Assembly (NCBI GenBank): GCA_016198645.1
Contig: JACQIE010000072.1
Coordinates: 1 to 6,516 of the forward strand
Length of the DNA: 6,516 nt
Source: Candidatus Aenigmatarchaeota archaeon
Lineage (GTDB): Archaea; Aenigmatarchaeota; Aenigmatarchaeia; GW2011-AR5
Direction: 5' to 3'
A program made the position numbers and the translations under genes. Below are positions 1 to 6,093 of the stretch, piece after piece. The stretch's first letter is position 1; each line of letters opens with the position of its first letter. The notes beneath the pieces were generated by a model. That model did not search any database and was not told where the DNA came from. It saw nothing but the letters and a program-made list of their open reading frames with translations.

Positions 1-316
1 CTCCTAATACAACAGTAAAATTAGTAATTATCCAATTGAAAAATCTATTGATTTCCACTCTCCTATTTTCTAATGCGACATCAAGCCCTTCTTTTGTAAG
101 AGATATTTGCTGATTCTTCTTATCATAACCTTCTATCAATCGCTGCTGACTTAAAAAAGAGATGATAGCCCCTAATTCACTTCCTAATATTTTCATTTCT
201 TTCGCTATGGGATGATTATTGCTCCAAAATCCTTCTGAACCGGCTGAGAAATACGAAGCATTCGTCGCATTAATGTATAAAAAATACAGCACACTTTCCC
301 ACGGTGTAACTTTCAT
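1..316 (-). CDS. Partial AT-rich gene, putative winged-helix protein (3' end outside window)
   Basis: An open frame starts at an ATG (316-314) and runs 105 codons without a stop to the window edge, so only the N-terminal part is visible. The start lies 5 bases after the gatB stop, with GATGAT as a weak ribosome-binding match, so it may be the last gene of the gat transcript. Residues about 36-79 look like a winged helix: a helical stretch (KEMKILGSELGAIISFL), a turn, then RLIEGYDKKNQQISLTKEG, which resembles a recognition helix, wing and the 'LT.EG' end seen in MarR/PadR-like folds. From about residue 91 the chain turns hydrophobic and aromatic (RFFNWIITNFTVVLG), possibly the start of a membrane segment. 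GC is about 34-35% by hand count, with ATA, TTA and AGA/AGG codons, unlike its neighbours, which suggests acquisition by transfer. I do not recognise the family; the winged-helix reading is inference. Confidence 0.6.
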   Translation of the reverse strand, partial: MKVTPWESVLYFLYINATNASYFSAGSEGFWSNNHPIAKEMKILGSELGAIISFLSQQRLIEGYDKKNQQISLTKEGLDVALENRRVEINRFFNWIITNFTVVLG

Positions 317-321
317 TTAAA

Positions 322-1695
322 TCATCGCTCTTTGCTTCCCAGCGCCTTTTCCACCGCTTTTCGCGCCGCCTCGGGCTTTGCCCTTCCGTTCGTCTTTTTC
401 ATGAGCTGCCCGATAAGGAAATGTAGCGACTCCTTCTTCCCGGCGCGATAGTCTTTCGCTGCCTCCATGTTTTCTTTTACTACGTCTTTAGCCAGCGCAT
501 CCAGTTCTTTGTCATCGCCTATGACGATAAGACCTTTCGCCAGCGTTTCCGGCTCCTGCGGCTTCTCTACCATCTTCCTGAATATCGCTTCGCCTACCTG
601 TTCGGTAATCCTGCCTGAACTTACCATCATTAATAACTTGATTATCTGCTCAGCCGTTATCTTTACGTCCTTCATCCTTGCGTCATTATAATTCAGCGTC
701 TTCTTTATGTCGCCCGCGAACCACTTCGCGGCGAAAGGCGCGTCTATCTTCTTTGAAACACTTTCAAACATCTGCGCCAGGTCTATTTCAGCAACTATCG
801 CTTCAGCCAGCGCGCCGCTCACGCCCATCTTCGCGTAGCGCTTGATTTTGTCCCGGGCCATCTCGGGAAGCGTTTTTCTTATCGCGTCTATAGCCGCTTT
901 AGCGAGCGTGACGCGCGGCAAGTCCGGCTCGAATATATACCCATAATCATCTTCCTCTTCCTTTGAGCGCTGCGAGCGCGTGATACCCGCAAGCGCGTCC
1001 CATCCGCGAGTTTCCCGCGCTACGGCAACGTTGCGCCTTATCAGGTTGTTCTGCCTTATGCCTTCATAAGTCAGCGCCCGCTCCACTTCCTTGAAGCCTG
1101 TGATGTTCTTTATCTCAACGCGCACGTCGCTTATGGAAATGTTTCCGTCCACTCTCATCGAGCCTTCAACGGACGGGTCCATGACGCCCAGATATTCAAG
1201 AATGCTTGCCAACTGCTGAAGAAACAGCCGCGCCTCTTTCGGCGTTGTGAAGTCCGGCTCCGTCACTATCTCGCACAGCGGCACGCCCGAGCGGTTGTAG
1301 TCCGCCAAAATATAATTCTTTTCGTGCACGATTCGCGCCGGGTCCTCCTCCATCTGTATTCTCGTTATCCGTATTTTCTTGCCGGCTACGTCCAGCGCCC
1401 CGCCCCGCGCTATGGGCATCTCATACTGCGTTATCTGGAAGTTCTTTCCCATGTCCGGATAAAAGTAGCTCTTGCGGGAAAAGAACATTTCTTCGGGAAA
1501 ATTACAGCCAAGCGCCAGCCCTATTTTCGCCGCCGCTTCAACTGCGGCTGCGTTCAACGTCGGCTTGCTGCCCGGAAAGCCAAGACAGTATTCGCACGTT
1601 TGCACGTTCGGCTCTTCGCTGTGCCGATTAGGGCACGCACAGAAGAGCTTCGTCTTCGTGAGCAGCTGAACGTGAACTTCCAAGCCGATTTTCAT
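322..1695 (-). CDS. gatB: Aspartyl/glutamyl-tRNA(Asn/Gln) amidotransferase subunit B
   Basis: GatB is the kinase subunit of the GatCAB amidotransferase: it binds the misacylated tRNA, phosphorylates the tRNA-bound Asp or Glu with ATP, and receives ammonia from GatA. The 457-residue product is near the usual ~475. It opens with the family motif GLEVHVQL (residues 4-11). Zinc-ligand cysteines sit at C19, C21, C34 and C37 (CxC...CxxC). YFYPD (77-81), GVPLCEIVTEPD (137-148), MRVDGNISI (180-188) and VEIKNITGF (193-201) form the conserved cradle. The C-terminal helical and YqeY-like tail that contacts tRNA is intact, ending in the typical HFLIGQLMKKTNGRAKP (425-441). Its ATG overlaps the gatA stop by 4 bases and has a strong Shine-Dalgarno inside the end of gatA. 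In archaea GatCAB normally serves Asn-tRNA while GatDE makes Gln-tRNA; which tRNA is used here cannot be read from the gene. Confidence 0.97.
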   Translation of the reverse strand: MKIGLEVHVQLLTKTKLFCACPNRHSEEPNVQTCEYCLGFPGSKPTLNAAAVEAAAKIGLALGCNFPEEMFFSRKSYFYPDMGKNFQITQYEMPIARGGALDVAGKKIRITRIQMEEDPARIVHEKNYILADYNRSGVPLCEIVTEPDFTTPKEARLFLQQLASILEYLGVMDPSVEGSMRVDGNISISDVRVEIKNITGFKEVERALTYEGIRQNNLIRRNVAVARETRGWDALAGITRSQRSKEEEDDYGYIFEPDLPRVTLAKAAIDAIRKTLPEMARDKIKRYAKMGVSGALAEAIVAEIDLAQMFESVSKKIDAPFAAKWFAGDIKKTLNYNDARMKDVKITAEQIIKLLMMVSSGRITEQVGEAIFRKMVEKPQEPETLAKGLIVIGDDKELDALAKDVVKENMEAAKDYRAGKKESLHFLIGQLMKKTNGRAKPEAARKAVEKALGSKER

Positions 1696-3041
1696 TTCCC
1701 CGTTCCTCCTTCATACGCAGAAGCCAGCGAAATTATCTTCTCTTCCTGCAGGTGGTCGCCGATAAGATGAAGGCCCGTCATTCGTCCGCAGGGCACGCTC
1801 ACCGCCGGCATTCCCGCGAGGTTGTGCGGCACCGTCAGCGCATCCATCTGGTAAGTTTGCAGCGGCGTGAGCTTCTCTATTTCCGAAAACTTGGGTGGAA
1901 GCACGGGCATCGTCGGCGCGGCGATTGCGTCGAACTTTGCAAAAACGCGTTTAAAATCTTTTATCACGAGCGTCCTCATCTTCATTGCTTTCAGATAATA
2001 AGCGTCCCTGTAGCCCGCCATCCTTGCATACGTGCCGAGTATTATCCTGCGCTTCGCTTCTGTGCCGAAGCCGGCAGTGCGCACGGAAGTAAAGTATTGG
2101 TTGAAATCGCCCGTCATCTCCTGCTCCATGCCATAGCGCATGCCGCAGTAGCGGGCAAGATTCGTAGACGCCTCAACCGTGGCGATTATGTAATAAGCGT
2201 AAAGCGCGCTCTGCGTAGTAGGCAGAGAAACTTCATCGTACGTTACGCCCTCTGACTCAAGTTGCTTTATCGCCGCCCAGACGCTTTTCTCCACGCCTTT
2301 ATCAACGTTGGTGAAATATTCTTTCGGCACCGCTATCTTCATTCCGTCGATGCTACGCGTTTTCGTGTAATCTTTTTTCTTCGTGTCCAGCGACGTTGAA
2401 TCTTTGTCGTCTTTCCCTGCTATCAATGAAAGCGCAAAAGCCGCGTCCCAGACGCGCTTCCCCATCGTGCCTATCTTGTCCAGAGAGTTCGCATAGTCAA
2501 TGAGCCCGTAGCGCGAAACCAAACCATAAGTAGGTGTTATCCCGACAACGCCGCAAAATGCGGAAGGGCATGAAATTGAGCCGCCGGTGCTTTCAGCTAA
2601 CGCGACGTGCGGCGCGTTTAGCGCAGCTGTCAGCCCGGCCGCGCCGCCGGACGAGCCGCCGCATGTTCTCTCCGTATCCAGCGGATTTTTGGGTATGCCC
2701 CATCCGGAATTCACGGAAAACGTGCCGAAGCCGAACTCGTCCTGATTCGTCTTGCCGATTATGATGCCCGTGCCGCGCATTCTTGCCACGGCTGTCGCGT
2801 CAAACGTCGGCTTGTAGCCTGCAAGTATGCGCGAGCCTGCCGTGCTCTGCATACCTTTTACGCAAATATTATCCTTGACCGATATAGGCAAACCTTTCCC
2901 TGCCATCCCTTCTTCATGCTGAAAGAATTCGTGTTTCTTCAGTTTTTTTAGTTCAAGGTTAAGCGCCTCGTTAAAATCCTGCTGGTCTATGCTGCCGGCT
3001 TTCAGCAAGGCAAGAAACTCCTTTACGGAAATATGCTTCAT
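1692..3041 (-). CDS. gatA: Aspartyl/glutamyl-tRNA(Asn/Gln) amidotransferase subunit A (amidase)
   Basis: GatA is the glutaminase of GatCAB: it releases ammonia from glutamine, which is channelled to the active site in GatB. The 449-residue product is an amidase-signature protein, slightly short of the usual ~480. The Ser-cisSer-Lys triad is complete: K56 in LPISVKDN, S131 in GGSSGGAAG and the nucleophile S155 in STGGSI. The spacings of 75 and 24 residues equal those of the Staphylococcus aureus enzyme (K79, S154, S178). AFCGVVGITPTYGLVSRYG (161-179) is the conserved segment after the nucleophile, and D400 in MDALTVP is a plausible glutamine-binding aspartate. Two small departures are E150-S151 where SD is common before TGGS, and S157 where Arg is common (GSIR). 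The ATG overlaps the gatC stop by 4 bases, and GTGATT six to seven bases upstream resembles an archaeal ribosome-binding site. There is no sign of frameshift. Confidence 0.96.
   Translation of the reverse strand: MKHISVKEFLALLKAGSIDQQDFNEALNLELKKLKKHEFFQHEEGMAGKGLPISVKDNICVKGMQSTAGSRILAGYKPTFDATAVARMRGTGIIIGKTNQDEFGFGTFSVNSGWGIPKNPLDTERTCGGSSGGAAGLTAALNAPHVALAESTGGSISCPSAFCGVVGITPTYGLVSRYGLIDYANSLDKIGTMGKRVWDAAFALSLIAGKDDKDSTSLDTKKKDYTKTRSIDGMKIAVPKEYFTNVDKGVEKSVWAAIKQLESEGVTYDEVSLPTTQSALYAYYIIATVEASTNLARYCGMRYGMEQEMTGDFNQYFTSVRTAGFGTEAKRRIILGTYARMAGYRDAYYLKAMKMRTLVIKDFKRVFAKFDAIAAPTMPVLPPKFSEIEKLTPLQTYQMDALTVPHNLAGMPAVSVPCGRMTGLHLIGDHLQEEKIISLASAYEGGTGK
1705..1711 (-). promoter_or_regulatory. 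Strong Shine-Dalgarno for gatB inside gatA
   Basis: The minus strand reads AAGGAGG in the last codons of gatA, 9 bases before the gatB ATG. It is the best Shine-Dalgarno match in the window. It suggests that gatB is both coupled to gatA translation and able to recruit ribosomes itself. Confidence 0.7.
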
Positions 3042-3343
3042 TTGTCAATCACTTTCGGCCCCTTGAAGAATCCCTTCTCTTTGTGCTTCGTATTGGAAAG
3101 CGCTTCCTCGCGCGTTAAGCATTTTCCCGCCGCGTCGGGACGCATTACATCGCTGACGTCAACCGGGCGGAAGCTCGGCTCTTCGTCTTCTGCAACGTTC
3201 AGCGCGTCAAACGCCTTTATCACGTCGTCGAGCTCCCGTGAGAATCTTTTCGCTTCGTCGTCGCTAAGCTCCAAGCGCGCCAGCTTTGCGACTTTCCGCA
3301 CTTCGTCCATCTGCATAGTTGATAAAGAATCTTTAAAATTCAT
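3038..3343 (-). CDS. gatC: Aspartyl/glutamyl-tRNA(Asn/Gln) amidotransferase subunit C
   Basis: GatC is the small non-catalytic subunit that wraps around the GatA-GatB interface and stabilises the complex. The 101-residue product matches the family's ~95-100. The N-terminal motif EVRKVAKLARLELSDDE (residues 14-30) is diagnostic. It is followed by the helical RFSRELDDVIKAFDALN stretch and the extended RPVDVSDVMRPDAAGK region (about 59-74) that lies on GatA. The C-terminal GFFKGPKVIDK corresponds to the usual '...FF.VPKVI' end. The chosen ATG overlaps the stop of the upstream regulator gene (ATGA). In-frame Met10 and Met12 are closer to the usual family start but lack a ribosome-binding site, so the coupled start is preferred. 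Its product is expected to act with the two downstream genes as a 1:1:1 complex. Confidence 0.93.
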   Translation of the reverse strand: MNFKDSLSTMQMDEVRKVAKLARLELSDDEAKRFSRELDDVIKAFDALNVAEDEEPSFRPVDVSDVMRPDAAGKCLTREEALSNTKHKEKGFFKGPKVIDK

Positions 3344-3636
3344 CGCCTAAGGAGCTTTTCCGTCCTTTTCAGCAGTTTCTTCCCTTCTATCAGCTGCGTC
3401 AGCCCATTCTCCGTTGGATAGTAACTCTTGCCGTCTTTTTTTACGTAGCCGCCCGCTTCCAACAGAAACAGCACTTTATACGACGTCACTTCGCCGGGCA
3501 GGAACGCGAATCGTTTTTGCACGAGAGCGCGTAGCTCGCTCCGCTTGCGCGCTTTTTCTTTCAGCAGCGCCATGAGAAAGAGCCACAGGTTCTCCTTCAG
3601 CAGCTTCTCTTCCAGCCGCTGGGAAGGCGTTCTCAT
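3340..3636 (-). CDS. Small winged-helix (PadR-like) transcriptional regulator
   Basis: This 98-residue protein has the layout of a single winged-helix DNA-binding domain with a C-terminal dimerisation helix. Helix 1 spans about 14-27 (ENLWLFLMALLKE) and helix 2 about 31-43. The probable recognition helix is about 49-62 (EVTSYKVLFLLEAGGYV), the wing about 64-74 (KKDGKSYYPT), then ENGLTQL and a basic helix to the end (LIEGKKLLKRTEKLLRR). The pattern 'Y..L..LE..GYV...... Y.LTE.G..L' recalls PadR or other small archaeal winged-helix families; the exact family is uncertain. It is the first gene of the operon and shares an ATGA overlap with gatC. A near-palindrome (3641-3657) begins five bases from its start codon and a perfect version lies in the promoter of the divergent gene. 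The natural inference is autoregulation plus control of the neighbour. No ligand-binding domain is present, so its signal is unknown. Confidence 0.75.
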   Translation of the reverse strand: MRTPSQRLEEKLLKENLWLFLMALLKEKARKRSELRALVQKRFAFLPGEVTSYKVLFLLEAGGYVKKDGKSYYPTENGLTQLIEGKKLLKRTEKLLRR

Positions 3637-3640
3637 AGAA

Positions 3641-3657
3641 TTTTACAGTCTATGAAA
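3641..3657. promoter_or_regulatory. Imperfect palindromic operator, copy 1
   Basis: TTTTACAG-T-CTATGAAA differs from a perfect 17-bp palindrome at two right-arm positions (3652, 3654). It lies just upstream of the regulator's start codon, where transcription of the minus-strand operon would begin, so a bound protein should block that promoter. It is part of a 21-bp element (3639-3659) that recurs 42 bp to the right with 19 of 21 bases identical. Confidence 0.65.
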
Positions 3658-3671
3658 CTTAAATACTATCG

Positions 3672-3682
3672 CATATATAAAA
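3672..3682. promoter_or_regulatory. TATA-box region of the divergent promoter
   Basis: CATATATAAAA contains the self-complementary TATATA (3674-3679) and could be read in both directions. For the plus strand, initiation about 25 bases downstream falls near 3702, giving a short leader to the ATG at 3716. For the minus strand (TTTTATATATG) it falls near 3651, about 15 bases before the regulator ATG. A second candidate minus-strand box, TATTTAAG at 3659-3666, would instead place initiation right at the start codon, giving a leaderless message. Which box serves which gene cannot be settled by reading alone. Confidence 0.55.
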
Positions 3683-3699
3683 TTTTACAGTCTGTAAAA
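3683..3699. promoter_or_regulatory. Perfect 17-bp palindromic operator, copy 2, with extra half-site
   Basis: TTTTACAG-T-CTGTAAAA is a perfect palindrome lying between the TATA box and the expected start point of the inositol-phosphate synthase transcript, a typical repressor position in archaea. The right arm CTGTAAAA is repeated at once at 3700-3707, giving a head-to-tail extra half-site. Its centre (3691) is 42 bp from that of copy 1 (3649), about four turns of B-DNA, so dimers at both sites would sit on the same face of the helix. Confidence 0.72.
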
Positions 3700-3705
3700 C
3701 TGTAA

Positions 3706-3713
3706 AAGTGATT
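3706..3713 (+). promoter_or_regulatory. Ribosome-binding site of the inositol-phosphate synthase gene
   Basis: AAGTGATT lies 2 bases before the ATG and partly matches GGTGATCC, the complement of the archaeal 16S rRNA 3' end. The spacing is short, so this is a weak site. The same AAAGTGATT string precedes gatA. Confidence 0.4.
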
Positions 3714-3715
3714 CT

Positions 3716-4795
3716 ATGGGAAAGATAAGGCTTGCTATAGTGGGCGTGGGAAACTGCGCTTCTTCGCTAATTCAGGGGATATATTACTACAAGGGCAAGG
3801 CGGGGAAGGAGTTTATATCTGGCGTCATGCACAACGAGATAGGCGGCTATCGCATAGACGACATAGAGCCCGTCGCGGCTTTTGACGTGGACGCGGGCAA
3901 GGTCGGCAAGGATTTGAGCGAGGCGATATTCGCCGCCCCCAACAACACCGTAAAAACAGCGAAAGTCCCGAAGCTAGGCGTCACCGTGATGATGGGCAGC
4001 GTGCTGGACGGCATCGGAGAATACATGTCTTCCGTCATTTCCGTGTCGCCGGACAAGAATGCAAACGTGGCAAAGGTTCTGAAGGATAGCAAAGTGGACG
4101 TGGTCGTGAATTTCCTGCCCGTTGGTTCCGCTAAAGCCACGCGCTTTTACGCGGAAGAGGCGATAAAGGCGGGCTGCGGCTTCGTCAACGCAATACCCGA
4201 ATTCATCGCGTCCGATGCGGCATGGGAAAAGAAGTTCCGCGATGCGCGGCTGCCGGTAATCGGCGACGATACCAAATCGCAGGTCGGCTCAACCATCGTT
4301 CACCGCGTGCTTACGGACTTGTGCAAGAACCGCGGCGCGGTTATCGACCATACTTACCAGTTAAACGTTGGCGGCAACAGCGACTTTAAAAATATGCTTG
4401 AACGGGCGCGGCTCAAAAGCAAGAAGATATCAAAGACCGAGGCCGTCCAGAGCCAGATGCGGGCGCGGCTCGAAGACGACGATATTCACGTCGGCCCGTC
4501 CGACTACGTTCCGTGGCTTGACAGCCGGAAGCTCGGCTTCATACGCATAGAAGGCAGGCTCTTCGGAGACGTGCCTTTCAACATAGAGCTGCGCCTGGAC
4601 GTGGAGGACAAAGCCAACAGCTCCGGCGTTGTTATAGACGCCATCCGCTGCTGCAAAGTCGCCATGGACAAGAAGATAGGCGGCGCTCTCGTCTCCCCGT
4701 CGTCTTACTTCTGCAAGCACCCGCCGCAGCAGTTCGCAGACAGCGACGCGCAAAAAATGACGGAAGAATTCATCGCCGGAAAGCGGGAACGGTAA
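3716..4795 (+). CDS. ino1: myo-Inositol-1-phosphate (1D-myo-inositol-3-phosphate) synthase
   Basis: This NAD-dependent isomerase-cyclase turns glucose 6-phosphate into inositol 3-phosphate (also written L-myo-inositol 1-phosphate) in the cytosol. It is the entry step for archaeal inositol phospholipids and, in some species, di-inositol-phosphate solutes. The 359 residues fit the short archaeal/actinobacterial class (~360-390), not the ~510-residue eukaryotic class. A Rossmann start KIRLAIVGVGNCASSL (3-18) carries the glycine-rich NAD site. VVVNFLPVGS (129-138) and FVNAIPEFIA (156-165) line the fold. GDDTKSQVGSTIVHR (183-197) with K187, YQLNVGGNSDFKNML (214-228) and DVEDKANSSGVVIDAIR (295-311) are the catalytic and substrate-binding motifs. 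All are intact. The ATG at 3716 directly precedes the Rossmann strand, so the start is secure. The gene is monocistronic and divergent from the regulator-gatCAB operon, with a perfect palindrome in its promoter, which implies repression by the neighbouring regulator. Confidence 0.95.
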   Translation: MGKIRLAIVGVGNCASSLIQGIYYYKGKAGKEFISGVMHNEIGGYRIDDIEPVAAFDVDAGKVGKDLSEAIFAAPNNTVKTAKVPKLGVTVMMGSVLDGIGEYMSSVISVSPDKNANVAKVLKDSKVDVVVNFLPVGSAKATRFYAEEAIKAGCGFVNAIPEFIASDAAWEKKFRDARLPVIGDDTKSQVGSTIVHRVLTDLCKNRGAVIDHTYQLNVGGNSDFKNMLERARLKSKKISKTEAVQSQMRARLEDDDIHVGPSDYVPWLDSRKLGFIRIEGRLFGDVPFNIELRLDVEDKANSSGVVIDAIRCCKVAMDKKIGGALVSPSSYFCKHPPQQFADSDAQKMTEEFIAGKRER

Positions 4796-4796
4796 G

Positions 4797-4829
4797 CACG
4801 AATGATTATTCGTCTCGATGAGATTCGTG
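4797..4829 (+). other. Hairpin with two alternative pairings after the synthase gene
   Basis: Two bases after the stop codon ACGAAT (4798-4803) can pair with ATTCGT (4808-4813) across a 4-base loop. It could instead pair as CACGAAT (4797-4803) with ATTCGTG (4823-4829), enclosing a small TCTC-GAT-GAGA helix. The folds exclude each other. No T-run follows directly, so this is more likely a 3'-end stabiliser or processing element than a terminator. Confidence 0.4.
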
Positions 4830-4907
4830 TAGTAGTAAAGAAAATACTTAATAAAACGTTTTGAGCCGCGTTCTGTGCATGGTCTGATTTTCACCGAAGA
4901 GTGCCCG

Positions 4908-4921
4908 TTTTTTGGTTTTTT
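4908..4921 (+). terminator. T-tract terminator of the inositol-phosphate synthase transcript
   Basis: Two runs of six T separated by GG lie 113 bases after the stop codon. Archaeal RNA polymerase stops at such T-rich stretches in the non-template strand, usually without needing a stable hairpin. No strong stem precedes it. The distance would leave a 3' untranslated region of about 120 bases that contains the alternative hairpin. Confidence 0.55.
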
Positions 4922-4968
4922 ACTTGTTTACCGTTTGGTTAGAAAGTGAGAGATAAAGGCTACTTACT

Positions 4969-5036
4969 AAAAAAACAAAAAAGCCAGCAGGCGGGAGAAG
5001 AGAGCGTACTTGATGTTCGTTTCCTTCTCCCGCTGC
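4969..5036 (-). terminator. Hairpin plus T-tract terminator of ftsZ
   Basis: On the minus strand a stable stem follows the ftsZ stop by about 25 bases. GCGGGAGAAG (read on the minus strand at 5033-5024) pairs perfectly with its complement at 5000-4991. Three further pairs come after one bulged base (5034-5036 with 4987-4989), and weaker pairing continues into the loop. It is followed by TTTTTTGTTTTTTT (4982-4969). This hairpin plus U-run resembles a bacterial intrinsic terminator and also meets the archaeal T-tract rule. The spacer is convergent, so the opposed signals here and at 4908-4921 should prevent read-through into either gene. Confidence 0.7.
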
Positions 5037-5061
5037 CGCTATGGGGTGTGGTACCTATAAC

Positions 5062-6087
5062 TTAATGGAGCATCTCTATGCCCAGCTCATGGACTGCTTT
5101 CGCGGAGGCTTCCTCGCTGCGCGTCGGGCCCAGCACATAAGCGGATTTAACGCCCGTCACGACGGTTATCACCTGTATCTTTCCGCGGTATTCGGGAAGT
5201 ATACGGGCGCCCCAGATGACCTGCGCCTTCGGGTCCAGCTCGCTCTGGATACGGTCGCCTATGAGGTCTATCTCGTCCAGCCGCATGTCTTCGCCGCCTA
5301 TCACCTGAATAAGCGCACCGCTTGCGCCTGCATAGTCCACTTCAAGCAACGGATGGTTCATTGCCTTCGTGACGGCTTCTTCCGCCCTGTTGGAACCTTC
5401 AGCTTCGCCCACGCCTATCGTGGCAACGCCGCCGGAGCGCATTATCGTCCGCACGTCCGCGTAGTCAAGATTAACCAGCGACGGCTCTGATATCGTCTCG
5501 GTTATGCCCTTTATCATCGTCGCCACCAAGTCGTCGGCTATGCCGAACGCCTGCTTCAGCGGCATATCTCCGGCCAACTCGAGAAGTCTCTGGTTTTCAA
5601 TAACGATGACAGTATCGCATATCTCGCGCAGGTACATCAATCCCTCTTCTGCCTTCCTTATCCTTGCGCCTTCCAGCTTGAACGGTAACGTCACGACTGC
5701 TATTACTATGGCGCCCGTTTCGCGCGCAATCCGCGCCACGACCGGCAATGAGCCCGTTCCTGTGCCGCCTCCAAGGCCGCACGTGACAAATACAAGGTCC
5801 ATGCCCTGCATTATCTCGCGTATATCAGCCTTCGTCTCAAGCGCTGCGTTCCTGCCCACTTCCGGGTAGCCGCCTGCCCCCAGGCCGCGGGTAAGCTGCC
5901 TGCCAATAAGAATTCTCTTGTGCGCTTCCGTGACTTTCAGATGGTTAACGTCCGTGTTTACAGCCACTGTTGTTGCGCCGCGAATGGTCTTTTTCGTGAG
6001 CGCAGTTATCGTATTGCAGCCGCCTCCGCCTGCTCCAACGACCATTATTCTCGCTTTATGCGACTCAAAAACCTCCTGCTCTGACAT
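5062..6087 (-). CDS. ftsZ: Cell division protein FtsZ (archaeal type)
   Basis: FtsZ is the tubulin-like GTPase that assembles the division ring at mid-cell. Numbered from the GTG at 6096, the GTP-binding domain shows GAGGGGCNTI (21-30), the AVNTD strand (45-49), RGLGAGG (70-76) and the tubulin signature GGGTGTG (109-115). The synergy loop NLDYAD (209-214) supplies the aspartates that trigger hydrolysis in the next subunit. The C-terminal domain carries GASGALIQVIGG (257-268), VIWGARI (293-299) and VVTGVKSAYVLGP (312-324). PSLVNLDYAD and SAYVLGP lean towards the FtsZ2 paralogue, but I am not certain. The protein ends about 20 residues after the core, with no long linker or obvious tail peptide. 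I prefer ATG 6087 (341 residues, MSEQEV...) over the in-frame GTG at 6096, because that GTG is itself part of the GGGGTG ribosome-binding site six bases before the ATG. The gene stands alone. Confidence 0.96.
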   Translation of the reverse strand: MSEQEVFESHKARIMVVGAGGGGCNTITALTKKTIRGATTVAVNTDVNHLKVTEAHKRILIGRQLTRGLGAGGYPEVGRNAALETKADIREIMQGMDLVFVTCGLGGGTGTGSLPVVARIARETGAIVIAVVTLPFKLEGARIRKAEEGLMYLREICDTVIVIENQRLLELAGDMPLKQAFGIADDLVATMIKGITETISEPSLVNLDYADVRTIMRSGGVATIGVGEAEGSNRAEEAVTKAMNHPLLEVDYAGASGALIQVIGGEDMRLDEIDLIGDRIQSELDPKAQVIWGARILPEYRGKIQVITVVTGVKSAYVLGPTRSEEASAKAVHELGIEMLH

Positions 6088-6093
6088 ATTGAA

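Noticed and set aside
4430..4894. 154-codon minus-strand frame overlapping the synthase gene
   Set aside because: It is antisense to strongly conserved catalytic motifs of the synthase; the high GC at third positions explains the long shadow frame.
4991..5033. Hairpin considered as a box C/D or H/ACA guide RNA
   Set aside because: There are no proper C (RTGATGA) or D (CTGA) boxes and no ACA tail; its place directly after ftsZ with a following T-tract fits a terminator better.
5041..5490. 149-codon plus-strand frame antisense to ftsZ
   Set aside because: It lies opposite the conserved FtsZ C-terminal domain and shows no family motif of its own.
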